A stretch of 64,000 bases of DNA from positions 5,273,001 through 5,337,000 of the forward strand of contig NC_091112.1 in NCBI RefSeq assembly GCF_024713975.1, read 5' to 3'. Below the pieces are notes generated by a model. It was not told the DNA's origin, made no database searches, and saw only the letters and a list, made by a program, of their open reading frames with translations. The DNA comes from Paralichthys olivaceus. Taxonomy: Eukaryota; Chordata; Actinopteri; Pleuronectiformes; Paralichthyidae. A program made the translations under genes and the position numbers. Shown here piece by piece: positions 1 through 11,300 of this stretch; positions within the stretch are counted from its first letter, which is position 1, and each line of letters opens with the position of its first letter.

Positions 1-1057
1 GCCAACCCAAAGAACAGCAATGTTCAAAGTTTTCCGTTTGTATTATTTCTGTTGTGTATTTTTTGATGCGGATCAAGAGACAGTATTGATGCCTCTCTGT
101 GTTAAAAGAGGATATATACATTATACCACTTATTACATTTATTCAACATAGTCTTGAAAACAATGAAAGTTAACACATGAAAACAAAGATGTTACTTCAC
201 GCAACATGAACTGGGAAACAAAAGAAATACATGAAAACACATGTAGTTCAATTTCCAGTGGCTTTTAACTATTGTGACGTTCCCACAAAATACAGCAAAA
301 TACATTCGCAATCTCAGAAATGTGGTTTCCATTACAGCTATAGGTTCGTTATCCAGTGTGAAATCTCAATTTTACATTCTCTTCCGAGGACAATTCAATT
401 CAAAATCAGTGTACTGAAAAATACATTCAAATAAACTGGCACATGGTATTTAACAGCATATAAAACTATACTCTGACAATGACATTCAGTGTTGTAAAAT
501 AAAAAAGGTTTCATCGCAAAAAATATTTCAGCTTCAACTGTAAACTTATTATGCATCTTGGTGAAAATTTAAAAATAAATATTTAATGCTATATTTAGTT
601 TTAATGTTAAGGCAAATGTACAAATATTATTTCTACTAATTACTACTAGAATTTAATCTCAGTATCAGCCCCAAACAACTGGTATTAGTGGAGCTATATG
701 ATACATGACATAAAATATCCACTTTAATTTAATGTGAAGATAAAATGATTGATAAAAATATAACCACTAGATGAAATTGGCTCAGAAATGTAAAAGCAAT
801 AGTGGCCAACCTAAGAACTGATCACCATCATTATTAGTAGAGGAGGTGTTTGTTATAAAACGTTCCCTGTCTGAAACCATTAAAAAGAAAATGTTGAAAA
901 AATACAGTAAAGTAAGGTAAAGTTTTGTTTTTCTTATTCAGCACAGCAGATTTCAAGCTTACAGAGGATCACAGTCTCTGCTGAAGTCAGTTTTATACAA
1001 ATACTTCTGGTTAGTATTCAGCAGTCAGCGTCACATGTCAGCAGTTACACCTTTGTG
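1..1057. other. nrm 3' flank and probable 3' UTR
   Basis: AT-rich stretch downstream of the nrm stop codon (nrm reads leftward). I see no coding signal. On the minus strand a canonical AATAAA lies at 138-143, about 0.9 kb past the stop, and could be the poly(A) signal. The exact transcript end cannot be told from sequence. Confidence 0.4.
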
Positions 1058-3230
1058 TCACTTCTCCTTGTAGTAGTCGTCGGTGGTGTCTGTGGTGTCG
1101 GTGCCTTCGGTGGTGCCGCACTGTGGCTTGGCAAGGAGCTGCATCTTGCTCCTAATCTGGACGCAGAGGTACGCTAAATCCTGTTTGTCCAGAGAGTGTG
1201 CCAGGGCCAGGTAGGTCGACAGAGTCCCCGCCAGCAGGAGCCGGTCCAGGGACAAGGCCGGCAGGAACCACAGCACGACACCCAGCTCCAGGCACACCGG
1301 GTGGCGGAGGTGAGACAGGAAGCGTTGGGCACCGGTGGACTTGTAGGAGAGAGGGTCTCCCAAACCGAGACACTCATAGTACACCTGAGAGAGGAGAGGG
1401 AGGAGAGGGAGGAGAGGGAGGGAGGAGAGGGTGAGACAGTGGAACCTAAAATTAGGTTGAGCAACAGCACCAGGAGTAAATCTCTGTTTACATTTGAGAG
1501 GTTTACTTTGCCACAGATTACACAGTTACACTTAATTACATCTTTTTATAAATATCTCATGTTGCTGTTTTTAATTTAAATGAGCTCATTAATCCTTTTG
1601 GTTGAATGATGTGGATTTTTGAGTTCGCTGCTGAATTAATTGACATGTGTGGGTTAGACAAAAACGAAAAACCTCCCTGTTACCAGAGAGGAGTTGTTTA
1701 TTTTCACAAAGGTTTGGTGTCGTTAACATGCACGCCATATACTGCATGAACAAAGGTGGTAGTTTGAGTCCCTGGGTACCTGCTTGATGCCCAACAGCTC
1801 TGGGTAATCGAAGATCATGAGGATGCTGCAGATGATCGCCCAGCACAGGAAGTGCAGAGTGAAGCAGAGCAGGGGGAACCAGATGCTCCAGGGTGCATGA
1901 CGCACCGACCACAGACAGGGGGCGCCAGTCACTGGCTGCCAGTACCTCATCAGGATCTAACACAGGAGGAAACAAATATAATGACTGACGCTTATGTGGA
2001 GCTATTGTTATTGTTATATATGATATAAATACAACAGCATTGCTGAGAGTGTGTGTTGCTGTACCTGGAGGGCCAGTGCCGTGGTGAAGCAGTATGCCGT
2101 CCTGTTCAGGGCCCCCAGCACCGACTGGAGAGCCTGTTTGACGGGCGTCCAGGCCAGCAGACTGTGCTGGGTGGTGAAGAGAGCCAGCAGCCCCATGTCC
2201 ACGACAAGAGACCAGAGGACAGAGCTGTCCTGCAGCGCCACCGTCCATGGTATGGAGTCTGAGGTTCAGGCAAAGGACGTGAACAGGAATTATGTTTATA
2301 TTCAACATTCATTACACTACAACTTAATAAGTTAGTTTAAATAATCAGACATTTACTGTACATGTATACACACTGTACTTCAACATACATACAGTAAAAA
2401 CTGGTTATAATACATTACTTTGACGGTTTGATAGTGTACTTATAACACTGTAGAGTTGTGTACAGTCCATTCACTGCCTGATAACACATGGAGCCGCTGA
2501 GAACACACCACTACTGTTCACAAGCACTCAGGCATCAAACGTGCGGCACAATTTACACAATCCTCTAAATACATTTACATCAAAGAGCATTTCCTCTGCT
2601 GCACAAACGAACATTTGCTCCAAACAGGAAATTAAACGTAAAGTCAAATTAAATCGAATCAAACTTTTAAAAAAATGTTTGCGTATCCATTCAGGGGGGG
2701 TTGAATTCTGGGAAATCTAATTTTACTGTGCTTATCGGTGCGAAACTAAAACTTCTGTGGCCTTGAGGTGAATCGAGACAAATCACTGAAGTTAACTAAT
2801 CTGGAAAATAAAAAGATTGTGCGCCCAACGTGGGGCTCGAACCCACGACCCTGAGATTAAGAGTCTCATGCTCTACCGACTGAGCTAGCCGGGCTGTGGT
2901 GCCATTGATAGGTAGTGGTATTATCAACACCGGGGAAGTTGTGTTTCTATAAATGTTCTTTTCATGGAGCTTTAACTTTGTAAACAACAACAACAACAAC
3001 AACAACAACAGCAACAGCAGCAGCAGCAGCAGCAGCTGGAGCCGCGGAGGCCTCGTCTCCTCCTCCAGCTGAGTGTTACCTTGACACAGGCTCGTCTCTC
3101 CGGTGATGTTGTGGTAAATCGCTCTGAACGACACGAAGCGGATAAAGTCTGCGGCGGAAACGAAGACGAAGGCGAAGTTCAGCAGCGACACCGCGCCGAG
3201 GAAGCAGCCACGTCCCGTGAGAGACGCCAT
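1058..3230 (-). CDS. nrm: nurim, multi-pass inner nuclear membrane protein (4 coding exons)
   Basis: Coding exons on the minus strand are 3080-3230, 2065-2258, 1780-1956 and 1058-1384. All introns are GT-AG and the phases join cleanly, giving about 282 aa against about 262 in human nurim. The protein starts MASLTGRGCFLGAV, followed by hydrophobic segments. Family hallmarks recalled from human are FIRFVSFR near the N-terminus, LLALFTTQHSLLAW in exon 2, MRYWQPV and FDYPELLGIKQ in exon 3, and LGLGDPLSYKS and FLSHLRHPVCLE in exon 4. Nurim belongs to the isoprenylcysteine methyltransferase-like membrane fold and is tightly bound to the nuclear envelope; its enzymatic role is unknown. The C-terminal tail is threonine/aspartate-rich and poorly conserved. 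A tRNA gene sits in intron 1 on the same strand. Start chosen: first ATG in the exon with a hydrophobic N-terminus. Identification is firm; exon ends rest on splice consensus and alignment from memory. Confidence 0.93.
2810..2814 (-). terminator. Pol III T-run terminator of tRNA-Lys
   Basis: Five T on the minus strand, 8 bases after the discriminator base of the tRNA. This is the normal Pol III termination signal and supports an active tRNA gene. Confidence 0.75.
2822..2894 (-). tRNA. tRNA-Lys (anticodon CUU)
   Basis: A 73-base cloverleaf reads on the minus strand. The acceptor stem GCCCGGC pairs with GTTGGGC, with two G-U pairs. There is a D-arm with A box TAGCTCAGTCGG, an anticodon loop ACTCTTAATC giving CUU, and a T-arm with B box GGTTCGAGCC. 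The discriminator base is G. No bases are missing and all stems pair, so it looks like a functional gene rather than SINE-derived. It lies inside nrm intron 1, on the same strand as nrm. A T-run follows five to ten bases downstream as a Pol III stop. Confidence 0.96.
2983..3036. repeat. CAA/CAG trinucleotide microsatellite
   Basis: About ten CAA units run into about eight CAG units, just inside nrm intron 1 (some 45 bases from the exon 1 donor). It is intronic, so it has no coding effect. Confidence 0.9.
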
Positions 3231-3337
3231 GTCAACCCAGGAGTCTTCATGTCCAACACCTCACACGGTGTCTTCCGGGAGCTGGAGGGCAGCACCGCTC
3301 ACCGACACACGGTGGCGCTGCAGGCAGCAGTGGAGGA

Positions 3338-3359
3338 GGGGGGGGGGGGGGGGGGGGGG
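3338..3359. repeat. poly-G run of 22 bases
   Basis: A homopolymer G run preceded by GGAGGA, about 110 bases upstream of the nrm start codon. It may form a G-quadruplex, and its length is likely unreliable in sequencing. Confidence 0.85.
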
Positions 3360-4080
3360 ATCTGTGAGTTTGTTCTTCCAGAGTCAAACTTGTTCCAGAG
3401 GCAGCTGAGAGCTGATGGGGTCTTTGTTTTCCTGCAGGTGAGGCCTTTGCAGTTTCCCTCTGAAGTGAACTTGATCTACTTCCTGATTTAAAACAAATGA
3501 ATCTGTATCGTTTGAATCCAGGGAAGTGAAATGCATCCCAGTGAAATACTGTTCTATGTAAAATACAAGGTTCCCCTTCTTCAGCGATGAGTTTTAAATC
3601 CTCAGTAGTGACAGCGGGCTGCCGGACTGGTCACACAACATTTATGTTAGTTCACATGTAGAAACTTTTCTTTAACGTTGAATCAACCAACAAATAAACT
3701 TTTCATGTTGAATTAACAACATTTGTGTCTGTTAACACACAGAATTACAATATACAGTTGTGAGAAAAGTCTGAATGATACAATAAAGAGTCCAGAGATC
3801 CACGAACAGACAAGACAATAATAGATATAATAAATAAATCATTAAATTTCTCAGACATGAGCAGAGTGAACCCTCCTTAAGATACAAAACTAAAAACACA
3901 AACTTTTCCTCCACCAGTCAAACTTCTGTCAAAGTAAAGTGACTGTTGTGCGGCCATCCCTCCACAGGGAGGCGCTATGACAACTTCTACCCCATGTTTA
4001 AAGGCGGAAAGGGCGGGATCATTCCAACGCAAGCTCCGCCCACTGCCCAATCAATTCCTCTGAAGCATGACCTCATTGGT
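3360..4080. other. Intergenic, nrm 5' flank to LIM gene 3' flank
   Basis: The part nearest nrm is moderately GC-rich, as expected for its promoter and 5' UTR. The rest shows no ORF with family similarity, no RNA gene and no clear repeat. Confidence 0.4.
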
Positions 4081-4440
4081 CTCTGTCATTGTTTTGCATG
4101 TGTTTTGTGTATTTCGTGTCTGTTTGTGGTCACTACTCGTCACCTTTGTGTCTCTTGCTTGTGGTTTTGTGCGTCTCTTTGGACACTTTCATCGTTGTGC
4201 ACATCTCTTTGTGTATTTTCTGTCTCTCCGTGTTCGTTTCACCTGGTTTTTGATCGTTGTGTCTCTTTGTGTTCACTTTGTCTCTCGTTTGGATCATTTT
4301 ACATCACTTTGTGTCTCTGACGTGAGGTTTATGAAAGTATTAAAATCACTTCCCACAGAGGCCCCGGCCCTGGAGCCCCCTGGACACTTTCACTTGGGCC
4401 TTTACCAGTGTCCATCATACAGAAAGACATTCAGGGGTAT
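4081..4440. repeat. Degenerate T/G-rich short-unit repeat plus dispersed tail
   Basis: Positions 4081-4320 are built from diverged units of roughly 20-25 bases around GTGTCTCTTTGTG with interleaved TCATTTT/TCACTTT. This is followed by a GGCCCCGGCCCTGG-like stretch to about 4440. I recall this composite from many teleost intergenic regions. An open frame here (3946-4320 and 4067-4648) is a by-product of the repeat: it encodes cysteine/leucine runs without any family motif. Confidence 0.55.
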
Positions 4441-4744
4441 TTATTGGGGTCTATTAAATCCTTGTCTGACATGGCCTCGTCCGTGGGAAACAACAAAAAT
4501 CTTTAATGGAAATAATCAAAACAACATCAACATCGGTGATCATTTGTACAAGAATCTCTGTTTTCATGGAGTTGAACTCTCAACAAAAGTCCATTTATTA
4601 AACCAGATGTTGAAGTCTTCATCACAATCAAACATAAAGTTTCTCTAGTTTGAAACTCAATCGGACATTTATCATTTTCCACGATGTCCTCACAGATACA
4701 GAGAAATAAATGGTACGGGAGCTGTGGGTCTTTTTTCTGGGGAT

Positions 4745-4750
4745 TTTATT
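4745..4750 (-). terminator. Poly(A) signal AATAAA for the LIM gene
   Basis: AATAAA on the minus strand about 100 bases after the TGA stop of the LIM gene. It supports that stop as the real end of the message. Confidence 0.6.
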
Positions 4751-4851
4751 TCAGACCAAAAATGGTTTAACCACTAACTGACTGATAAATAAACTATTTA
4801 CATGTATAAACAAAGAGCAGCAGGGAGATGTGTGTCAGCCTGAGTCTGTCC

Positions 4852-6282
4852 TCACATGAGGTTCACGTCACCACTGTAACACTCCACATGGTAACTTCTG
4901 TTTAATGCCACCACTCGGATAGACTCTGTAGACCCCTGAAATATAAAACAACACATGGAGTGAAACTGTTTCTAATAATTGTCTTTGTTATAGTCTTTCT
5001 TTTTCTCTTGCATTAATCAGACACATGCACAAATGCATGAATTGAAATGTAGCTGCAGCTCACCTCAGTCGGCAGTATCGGTGTTCTGCAGGTGGCACAG
5101 CAGGGGGCCCGGACCCTGAAACCACGAAGGAGTCTCAATATTAAGTAACAGAAACTGAGAAGTGAAGCAAAACGTGGGTGTGACTCATCTCGTCTGACAG
5201 GCTTTTGAATTTAATCTCTTCTCCGGAGCGTGAATCAAAGGGTTTGGCCCTTTGTGTTGAGTCAGTGTAAGAAGGTCACCTGTGGTAGTCGCTGACACAG
5301 TAAACCCGGCTGTCTGCGTCCACAGAGAAGGGCTGACCCTCCAGGCCCTGGCTGCAGACGACGCAGCGGAAGCAGGACGGATGGTAGGACTTCCCACGAG
5401 CCTGCAGGACCTGACGGTGCAAGATGAGCTCTTCTTTTACACACTGTCACATGCACTCACACATACTGTACTAAATCAAACCAATCATCACTTACCACAT
5501 TATCCATGATCAAATACCCACAGCTGTTACACATCTCTGCGGTTGGATGAACTCCTGAGTACTACAGTAGATAATATTTGAAGATGGTTGGAGTTTTTCT
5601 AAACGTGGATTCAAATTGTCACTTTATAAGCGACTTCACAGCCACGATCAAACAACACACACTCACCAAAAAGTCATTTTCGCAGTAGATTCCTCCCGAC
5701 ACTGTGTAGAACGGTTGACCACTCAGCTTCTTACCTGAACATGGAGCAGAGCACAGGCAAATCTCTCATTTCCCATAATGTGACATTTGATAACATCCTC
5801 ATAATTCACTTTAATCACTACAATAACAAAAATATATAGAGACATTCAAATTTATTTTTCAGTCAATAAATGCATAAGATTCTAGTATTTTTAGCTGAGA
5901 ATCCTCAAAGTTATAGAGTAAGAAGAAACACTGAGAGGACTCACTGCAAACGCTGCAGGTGAAACATGCGTCGTGGAATAAATGTCCCATCGCCCGGCAG
6001 GCTCTCCCTGCTCCGTACACTGCTTCACTGCATTTTGTACAACTTCCTGTACACAAAACACAAGAAGAAGAAAGAATAGAAAACACACAACAGCGTGGTT
6101 ACTGCGAATCATCTGTCTTCAACCTACAGAGGGTTGAAAAGATGAAATACGTTCAGTTTATTTCTTCCTTACCAAAGTAAAGACTGGTTCTGTGACTCGG
6201 GTCCATCTCCTGCAGTGTTTGTCTCAGCTGTCCTGCTGGAGGCTGCAGTGCGACTGTGTGGGGGTCTAATTTTGTGTGACAG
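4852..6282 (-). CDS. limd1: Ajuba/LIMD1/WTIP-family LIM protein, LIM3 truncated; 5' part not found
   Basis: Minus-strand exons are 6173-6282, 5945-6046, 5667-5734, 5496-5561, 5280-5410, 5064-5115 and 4852-4935, with compatible phases and GT-AG borders. Exon 1 here encodes a short pre-LIM piece ending RTSLYFG. LIM1 follows, with [14 protein letters not shown] and YCENDF. LIM2 has [15 protein letters not shown] and YCVSDYH. LIM3 begins CCATC with [14 protein letters not shown] but then reads SGDVNLM and stops, so the HCEDC...CYPL...CHSC half seen in the family is absent. Family members are zinc-binding scaffold proteins at junctions, focal adhesions and P-bodies that restrain Hippo/LATS. Linkage to cdcp1 matches human LIMD1, which favours limd1 over ajuba or wtip. 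The long proline/serine-rich pre-LIM exon usual for the family was not found. The gene may be a shortened paralogue or a decaying one; the intact LIM1 and LIM2 zinc ligands argue that the reading frame is still under selection. Confidence 0.72.
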
Positions 6283-7096
6283 CTGTAAGGGGAGCTCCTA
6301 TCTCAGTTTATGGGTGATCGGTGCTTTTGGTCTCAAGTGGGGCAACGAGTCTTCAGACGCTCTGACTCCTCTGAGGCCGAGCAGGCGACAACTGGTATTG
6401 GTTCACACGTGGAACCTCCATCGACGTTATGAAATCTCCATCCTGAAACTTCTCCAGGTCATAAATGATATTTTACCTTCATATGTAATATTCTAATAAA
6501 GCGCTGCAGCTCCAGGTTGCGTTTGGTTGCTGCCCTCACCTAGACTGTTCTTCATTTCACAGCTACAGCACCTCCTGACCTAAAAATCAGACCCGCCCAG
6601 ATGTCAGTCATGTTGGTATTTGTGTTAACCGACTGTGCCAAGAGAGTGGGGGTGATGTAACCAAGAAGAATTCATAGGGTCTGTTTCGTCTGGTTTGAAT
6701 TCTTCCACTAACTCAACATTGCATCACAGTTTGTTTTGTTCTTTTTCATTTTTTTATCGTCGTTATTCATAAGAACCAGAGGGAGGCATTAAACGATGAG
6801 AAACTCATTCTTACACCGATCACAACGCAGTGTAGAATATTAAATGGTGACATGTGATACACGGACAGCTCACAGTCTAAAGTGCTGCATCGGTTGTCAT
6901 GACCCTGTGCAGCAAATGTTTGGCCTTCGTGGATCGACAGTAACGTGGGAGGGGAGGGGACGTCTGACAGCTGCTGATTCTTCTCTGAGCTCCTTTGTTG
7001 AGACACAGTGTGTGAAGCTTCACCACAACAGCCACTCTGCATGCTGCCAGACTGGTTCAGCAAAAATCACTTAGTGTCACCGGTGTGTGACTGTAA

Positions 7097-7133
<37 letters not shown>

Positions 7134-7693
7134 TGTGTGTTTTGAGGATTAAACAGCTTTTACACAAAGATTAAGTAAAATTAAAGAATCTTAACTTCTT
7201 TCCTTCTTCTATGTTTTGTTGCTTAAGTGTAAGATTCAGACGAGAACATCTTACAGTTGAAAAGTTAAACTGAGGTCAATTCAACCATTGTGGATTCAGT
7301 TCATATGGAATTGGTGACAAAGATGTTGAATGTGTAAACGTGACAAAGAGTGGAAAGCGTTAGTTTACACATGTGTGTGTTTGTCAGTGGTCGAGCCCTC
7401 AGGTATGTTTCTGAGCAGGAATGTCTTGTGCCATGAGGCGTGTGGAGGCAGGTGGGAGCCTCTTCTTCAGGAGTGTTATTCCCAGAGTCTGCGATCACAC
7501 ACACAAACACAGACAATCACAATGATTGTCATCATCATTTTAAAACAGCAGAAACATGTCTGGCACAACCTGGATTTTTTTACATGAACAATTCCCCCAT
7601 GTAAACTATCACCTGAATTTGGATTTAACCTCGTTTTCTGCTTTTTATCTCCACATTGTGATTCTCAAAGGACAGATTCTTCTATTTATCTGG
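6283..7693. other. Possible 5' region of the LIM gene; no exon proven
   Basis: A minus-strand open stretch around 6770-7060 (containing QSGCCGEASHTVSQQRSSEK) has coding-like composition but no ATG with a good donor in a phase that joins the 6282 acceptor. A second short frame near 6350-6420 starts MEVPRVNQYQLSPARPQRSQ and stops. Neither can be confirmed as a LIM gene exon. A GT microsatellite lies at about 7101-7130. Confidence 0.3.
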
Positions 7694-8007
7694 GTTTTAA
7701 TGGTGCATATAATACTATAAACTTACATTTGAGAGAAACCTCTGCTTGGAGCTCTGTTTCCACACCCTCCTCTGCCTCATTTGGGGGATACGCAGCCCCA
7801 TGCAAACAATCCTTGGCATGTTTGAGTCCTAATGGATAAATTATTTTATTTTTATTGATGTTTTAATGCTGCATATAATACAATAAACCTGATGTGGTCA
7901 AACACAGAGAAACTTCTGCTTGGGGCTCAGCTTCCACACCCTCCTCTGCCTCATTTTGGGGGATACACAGCCCCATGCCAACAATCCTTGGCATGTTTGG
8001 GTCCTAA
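7694..8007. repeat. Direct duplication, two copies of about 140-150 bases
   Basis: Copy 1 (about 7694-7832) and copy 2 (about 7860-8007) share TTTTAATG-TGCATATAATAC, a CTTCTGCTTGG/CCTCTGCTTGG core, CCACACCCTCCTCTGCCTC, CAGCCCCATGC and AATCCTTGGCATGTTTG. Divergence is about 10-15 percent with small indels. No coding frame is conserved between the copies. It lies about 360 bases upstream of the cdcp1 start codon. Confidence 0.85.
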
Positions 8008-8365
8008 ATAGGACACTCATTGTGGCGCACAGAGTCACACAAGGACTCCTCTCTACACCAGGAGTCCATATTGTGTGTGTGTGTGTGTTAGTCCTGCAGG
8101 CTCAGGGGCACCTCGGCAGTCCCTGATCCTCCACCACTAACCTCGTCAAGTTTGGACAGGTAACCGTAAACCACCTATAAGGTCCACGCCCTCCGCTGCG
8201 CACAGGTAATGTGGAACAGGAAGTGGCTGCTGTCAATCCCGTCGCTGTGGCTGTAATGTGGATGAAGTGTTTGAGACATAAAACAGCTGCTTTGGAGTTT
8301 TTTATTATTTAAAACGTCTTGATTATTTTTAAAACAGGAAGATCCTCGGTTTATTTTAGGAGAAG

Positions 8366-11300
8366 ATGCGGCTCCGTGAGACGCGCGCGTTGCTGGGACT
8401 TTTGGTTTTGACAGTGTTCCGGTCCTCAGGTGAGAAGACACAGGGACATATTCCCCCTCAGCAAGAAGCATATGTGCATTTTCTGTTTGGTGAAGCTTTG
8501 CTGCTTGTTTTCAGTTTTTAATGTCAGAACTAAAGAACCGAATCATCATCCTGGGTTTGACTTGACAACATTGTGCCAAGTGGGTCAAACTGCATTTCTC
8601 TGTTACGCACGCGCTGTTCTGTGGGTTTAAACGTGCTCAGGTGGCGGCTCATGCAGAGACGCACTCCTGAGCAACTCCGTGGGTGTGAAGTGCAGCAGAG
8701 GACATTAAGGCAACGTTACATGTGATTGACTGATTGACAGTGGAGAGGAGAAGGCTGCAGCACATTTCCTCAGCCTTGACTTCTAGACCTCCATTTTCAA
8801 ACGGTTTATGAGGCTTTTATGGAGCTTCCTGGAGGCATAATTTCATCCAGGCGTCATTAATGATTGACCAGCAATCTGCTGAGCTCTGAATCATAATTCT
8901 TCTCTCCACCGGCTTCAGTCATTTCTGTTGTGGAAGTCACCGGCAGCCTGGTGGATCCATAATATTTGTGGAAATGTTCTCTGTTGGCATCAGACATGAC
9001 CCTTCAGAACTCTGTGATGTCCCCAAAACACTGACTGTTTGCTGTCAGGTCAAGAAGAACGTCAGCACACAATCCCTGTCCAGCAGATTTACAGGGATTT
9101 TCTAACCCGCACTAAGCAGATGTGTTGGTGTGTAGGTTTTGGTGTTTGTATGTTCGGAGCTGTGCATGTTTGCAATACAGGTATGTGTTTGCACTCAAGG
9201 CCATTTACTAAGAGACATGTGTCTGCAGGTATACTCTCATGTTGCTCCTCCTGTTCTGTCTACATCTTGAGATCATTGAACATTGTTAACGTTAGCGATC
9301 AGTTGTTTCTATGGTCGATTCGTCTGTCGAGTGTTTTCTTGATCAATCGATCAAAGACAGAAAACATTCACATTTAAGAGGCTGAATTTTTACTTTAAAA
9401 TACTCAAACCAATTCATCGATCGTGAAAATAGATGGTGATTTATTTAGTTTTTCGATTAGCGATCGAATCATTGTGTCTTTTTCCATGATATACTCAATA
9501 TTGATTTACATATTAGTTTATATACCAACATCATTCAAATATATGACTATTTAGAAGCCCATTCCCCGGTGGTGTTTCTCTAGAAACAGATTTTTGAGGC
9601 TGATACAGATAATATTGTTGAATGATAAAAAAAAAAACATCACGAAATAATAAATATGACCAGAACAACTACATTTAAAAACAAATACAGAAAATTAAAA
9701 CATGGATAACGTTGAATCAGATGCCTTCAGTTAGTTTTAAATTGTCACCATCATAAACAGGCTATTGATTTTTGATCGCTATTTATTAAAATATGAATTG
9801 GTGGACAAACTTAACCTTAAACCTTCTTTTAAAATGTCTGCTCTGCAATTTCTGATTATTATTTTCAGCCAACAAGATACCTATTAACATCCACGTCCAG
9901 TAAGTTGTTGGCGTATCAGTGTAGTTCTAGTGTGAAATAGTAAAGACCATGTTTTTTCAGGCTGCAGTGAAACCACAGCTGGGTCTGAAACAGAGACACA
10001 CATGAAACCAATGGTGCCAGGAAGTGTAGGTTTACATCTGCTGACGTATAAAATTACACAGGAAATAGTTTGATATGACTGTGTAAACGGATGAGGCTTC
10101 ATATCAACAGGCTCTGAGAAGTTTGTTTTCAGCACAGGAGAATGTGATTTCACAGAAACAGTAGTTAGTAATGACTTTTAAAACTGGTTCCACTCAGACT
10201 CAGTATAATGACAATCCCATTCATTTGCTCTGATCTGCCACCACAGAGGATAGGTGTGTCTGGAACCACTGTGTTTACTCAAGCGTGCGTGTTTGTGTGT
10301 TTGGTGCCTTTTGTCCTTTTTGAACTGATGCTGTTCCTTCAATCAACATCTGCTTTGTGTGAGCTCACGTGTTCCTTCCTCCTCTGTGATGTTTCAAACA
10401 TCTGCAACTGATGTGCTCATCATCGTGATACTGTAATGACAGGGAATCGATGATCGTAATTGATCCCAATTAAAAGTCTTATTATTATGGATTGAACAGC
10501 TCGTCTTTTCAGCCTCAGCTCTGCAGGTCATTCTGCTCATTTGAATTATATTTTTTATGAGATAGTATAATGAGCCTGTTGGAGTGTTTGATTGTGAAAT
10601 ATCCAAAATTCCAAGAGAAAAAATACGAGAATCTGTCGAAGCATGCACTCAGACATTCTGCTGTGCAGTTGAAACAGGACAGCGCTGGTAATAACGATCC
10701 TCTCTCTCATTTTACATTGTTAATATGTTTTAATTTCTTTCCCCAACCTGCTCAGAAAACAGATCAGTGATCCTAAGTTTACGACGTCTGCTCCTCGCAG
10801 CTAACTCCCTCTGATCTGTGTCCTCAGAGTGCCTGCAGACGGTGGTCCAGTCCGACAAAGGCTCAACGGTGACGGTGTCCACCGAGCTGCCTCTGGATCA
10901 ATGTGCCGTGTGCACAGTCAGCGGAGTGAATGACACAGAGACTTCCTGCCACTCCTCTTTCTCCCTGGTACCTGAAGAGGAGGTCAAGCTGCTGTTCAAC
11001 TGCTCGCAGCCGGTAGAACAGTCTTACACCGTCACAGTAACTCAGACCATCGGTGAGTTTACAGCTGGATCTGATGATACTGACTGTTAAGTCTTTGCAG
11101 GTCTGAGTGTTTTTAATTTGAAATATATCTTCTGGCCTCATTTAAAGCTTTTCAGGAATAGTTTTGTTTAAAGAAACACACACACACGATTACTCTGACA
11201 ATCCCTGAAAAATATGGACAGATATCTGATAAGGAACACCTTCATAAAGAAACACCACTGCTGCACAACCCTGAAAACACCATACCCAAAAATAAGATGC

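Noticed and set aside
1589-2308. 239-codon minus-strand frame overlapping nrm
   Set aside because: It reads across nrm exons 2-3 and an intron in the wrong register; the nurim-like protein is in another frame.
2796-3230. Continuation of nrm exon 1 into leucine-repeat and tRNA sequence
   Set aside because: The tail is translation of intron: the CAG/CAA repeat and the tRNA gene. Exon 1 ends at the GT donor at 3079.
3946-4648. Overlapping 124- and 193-codon frames
   Set aside because: They arise from the T/G-rich short-unit repeat and a dispersed tail, not from a gene.
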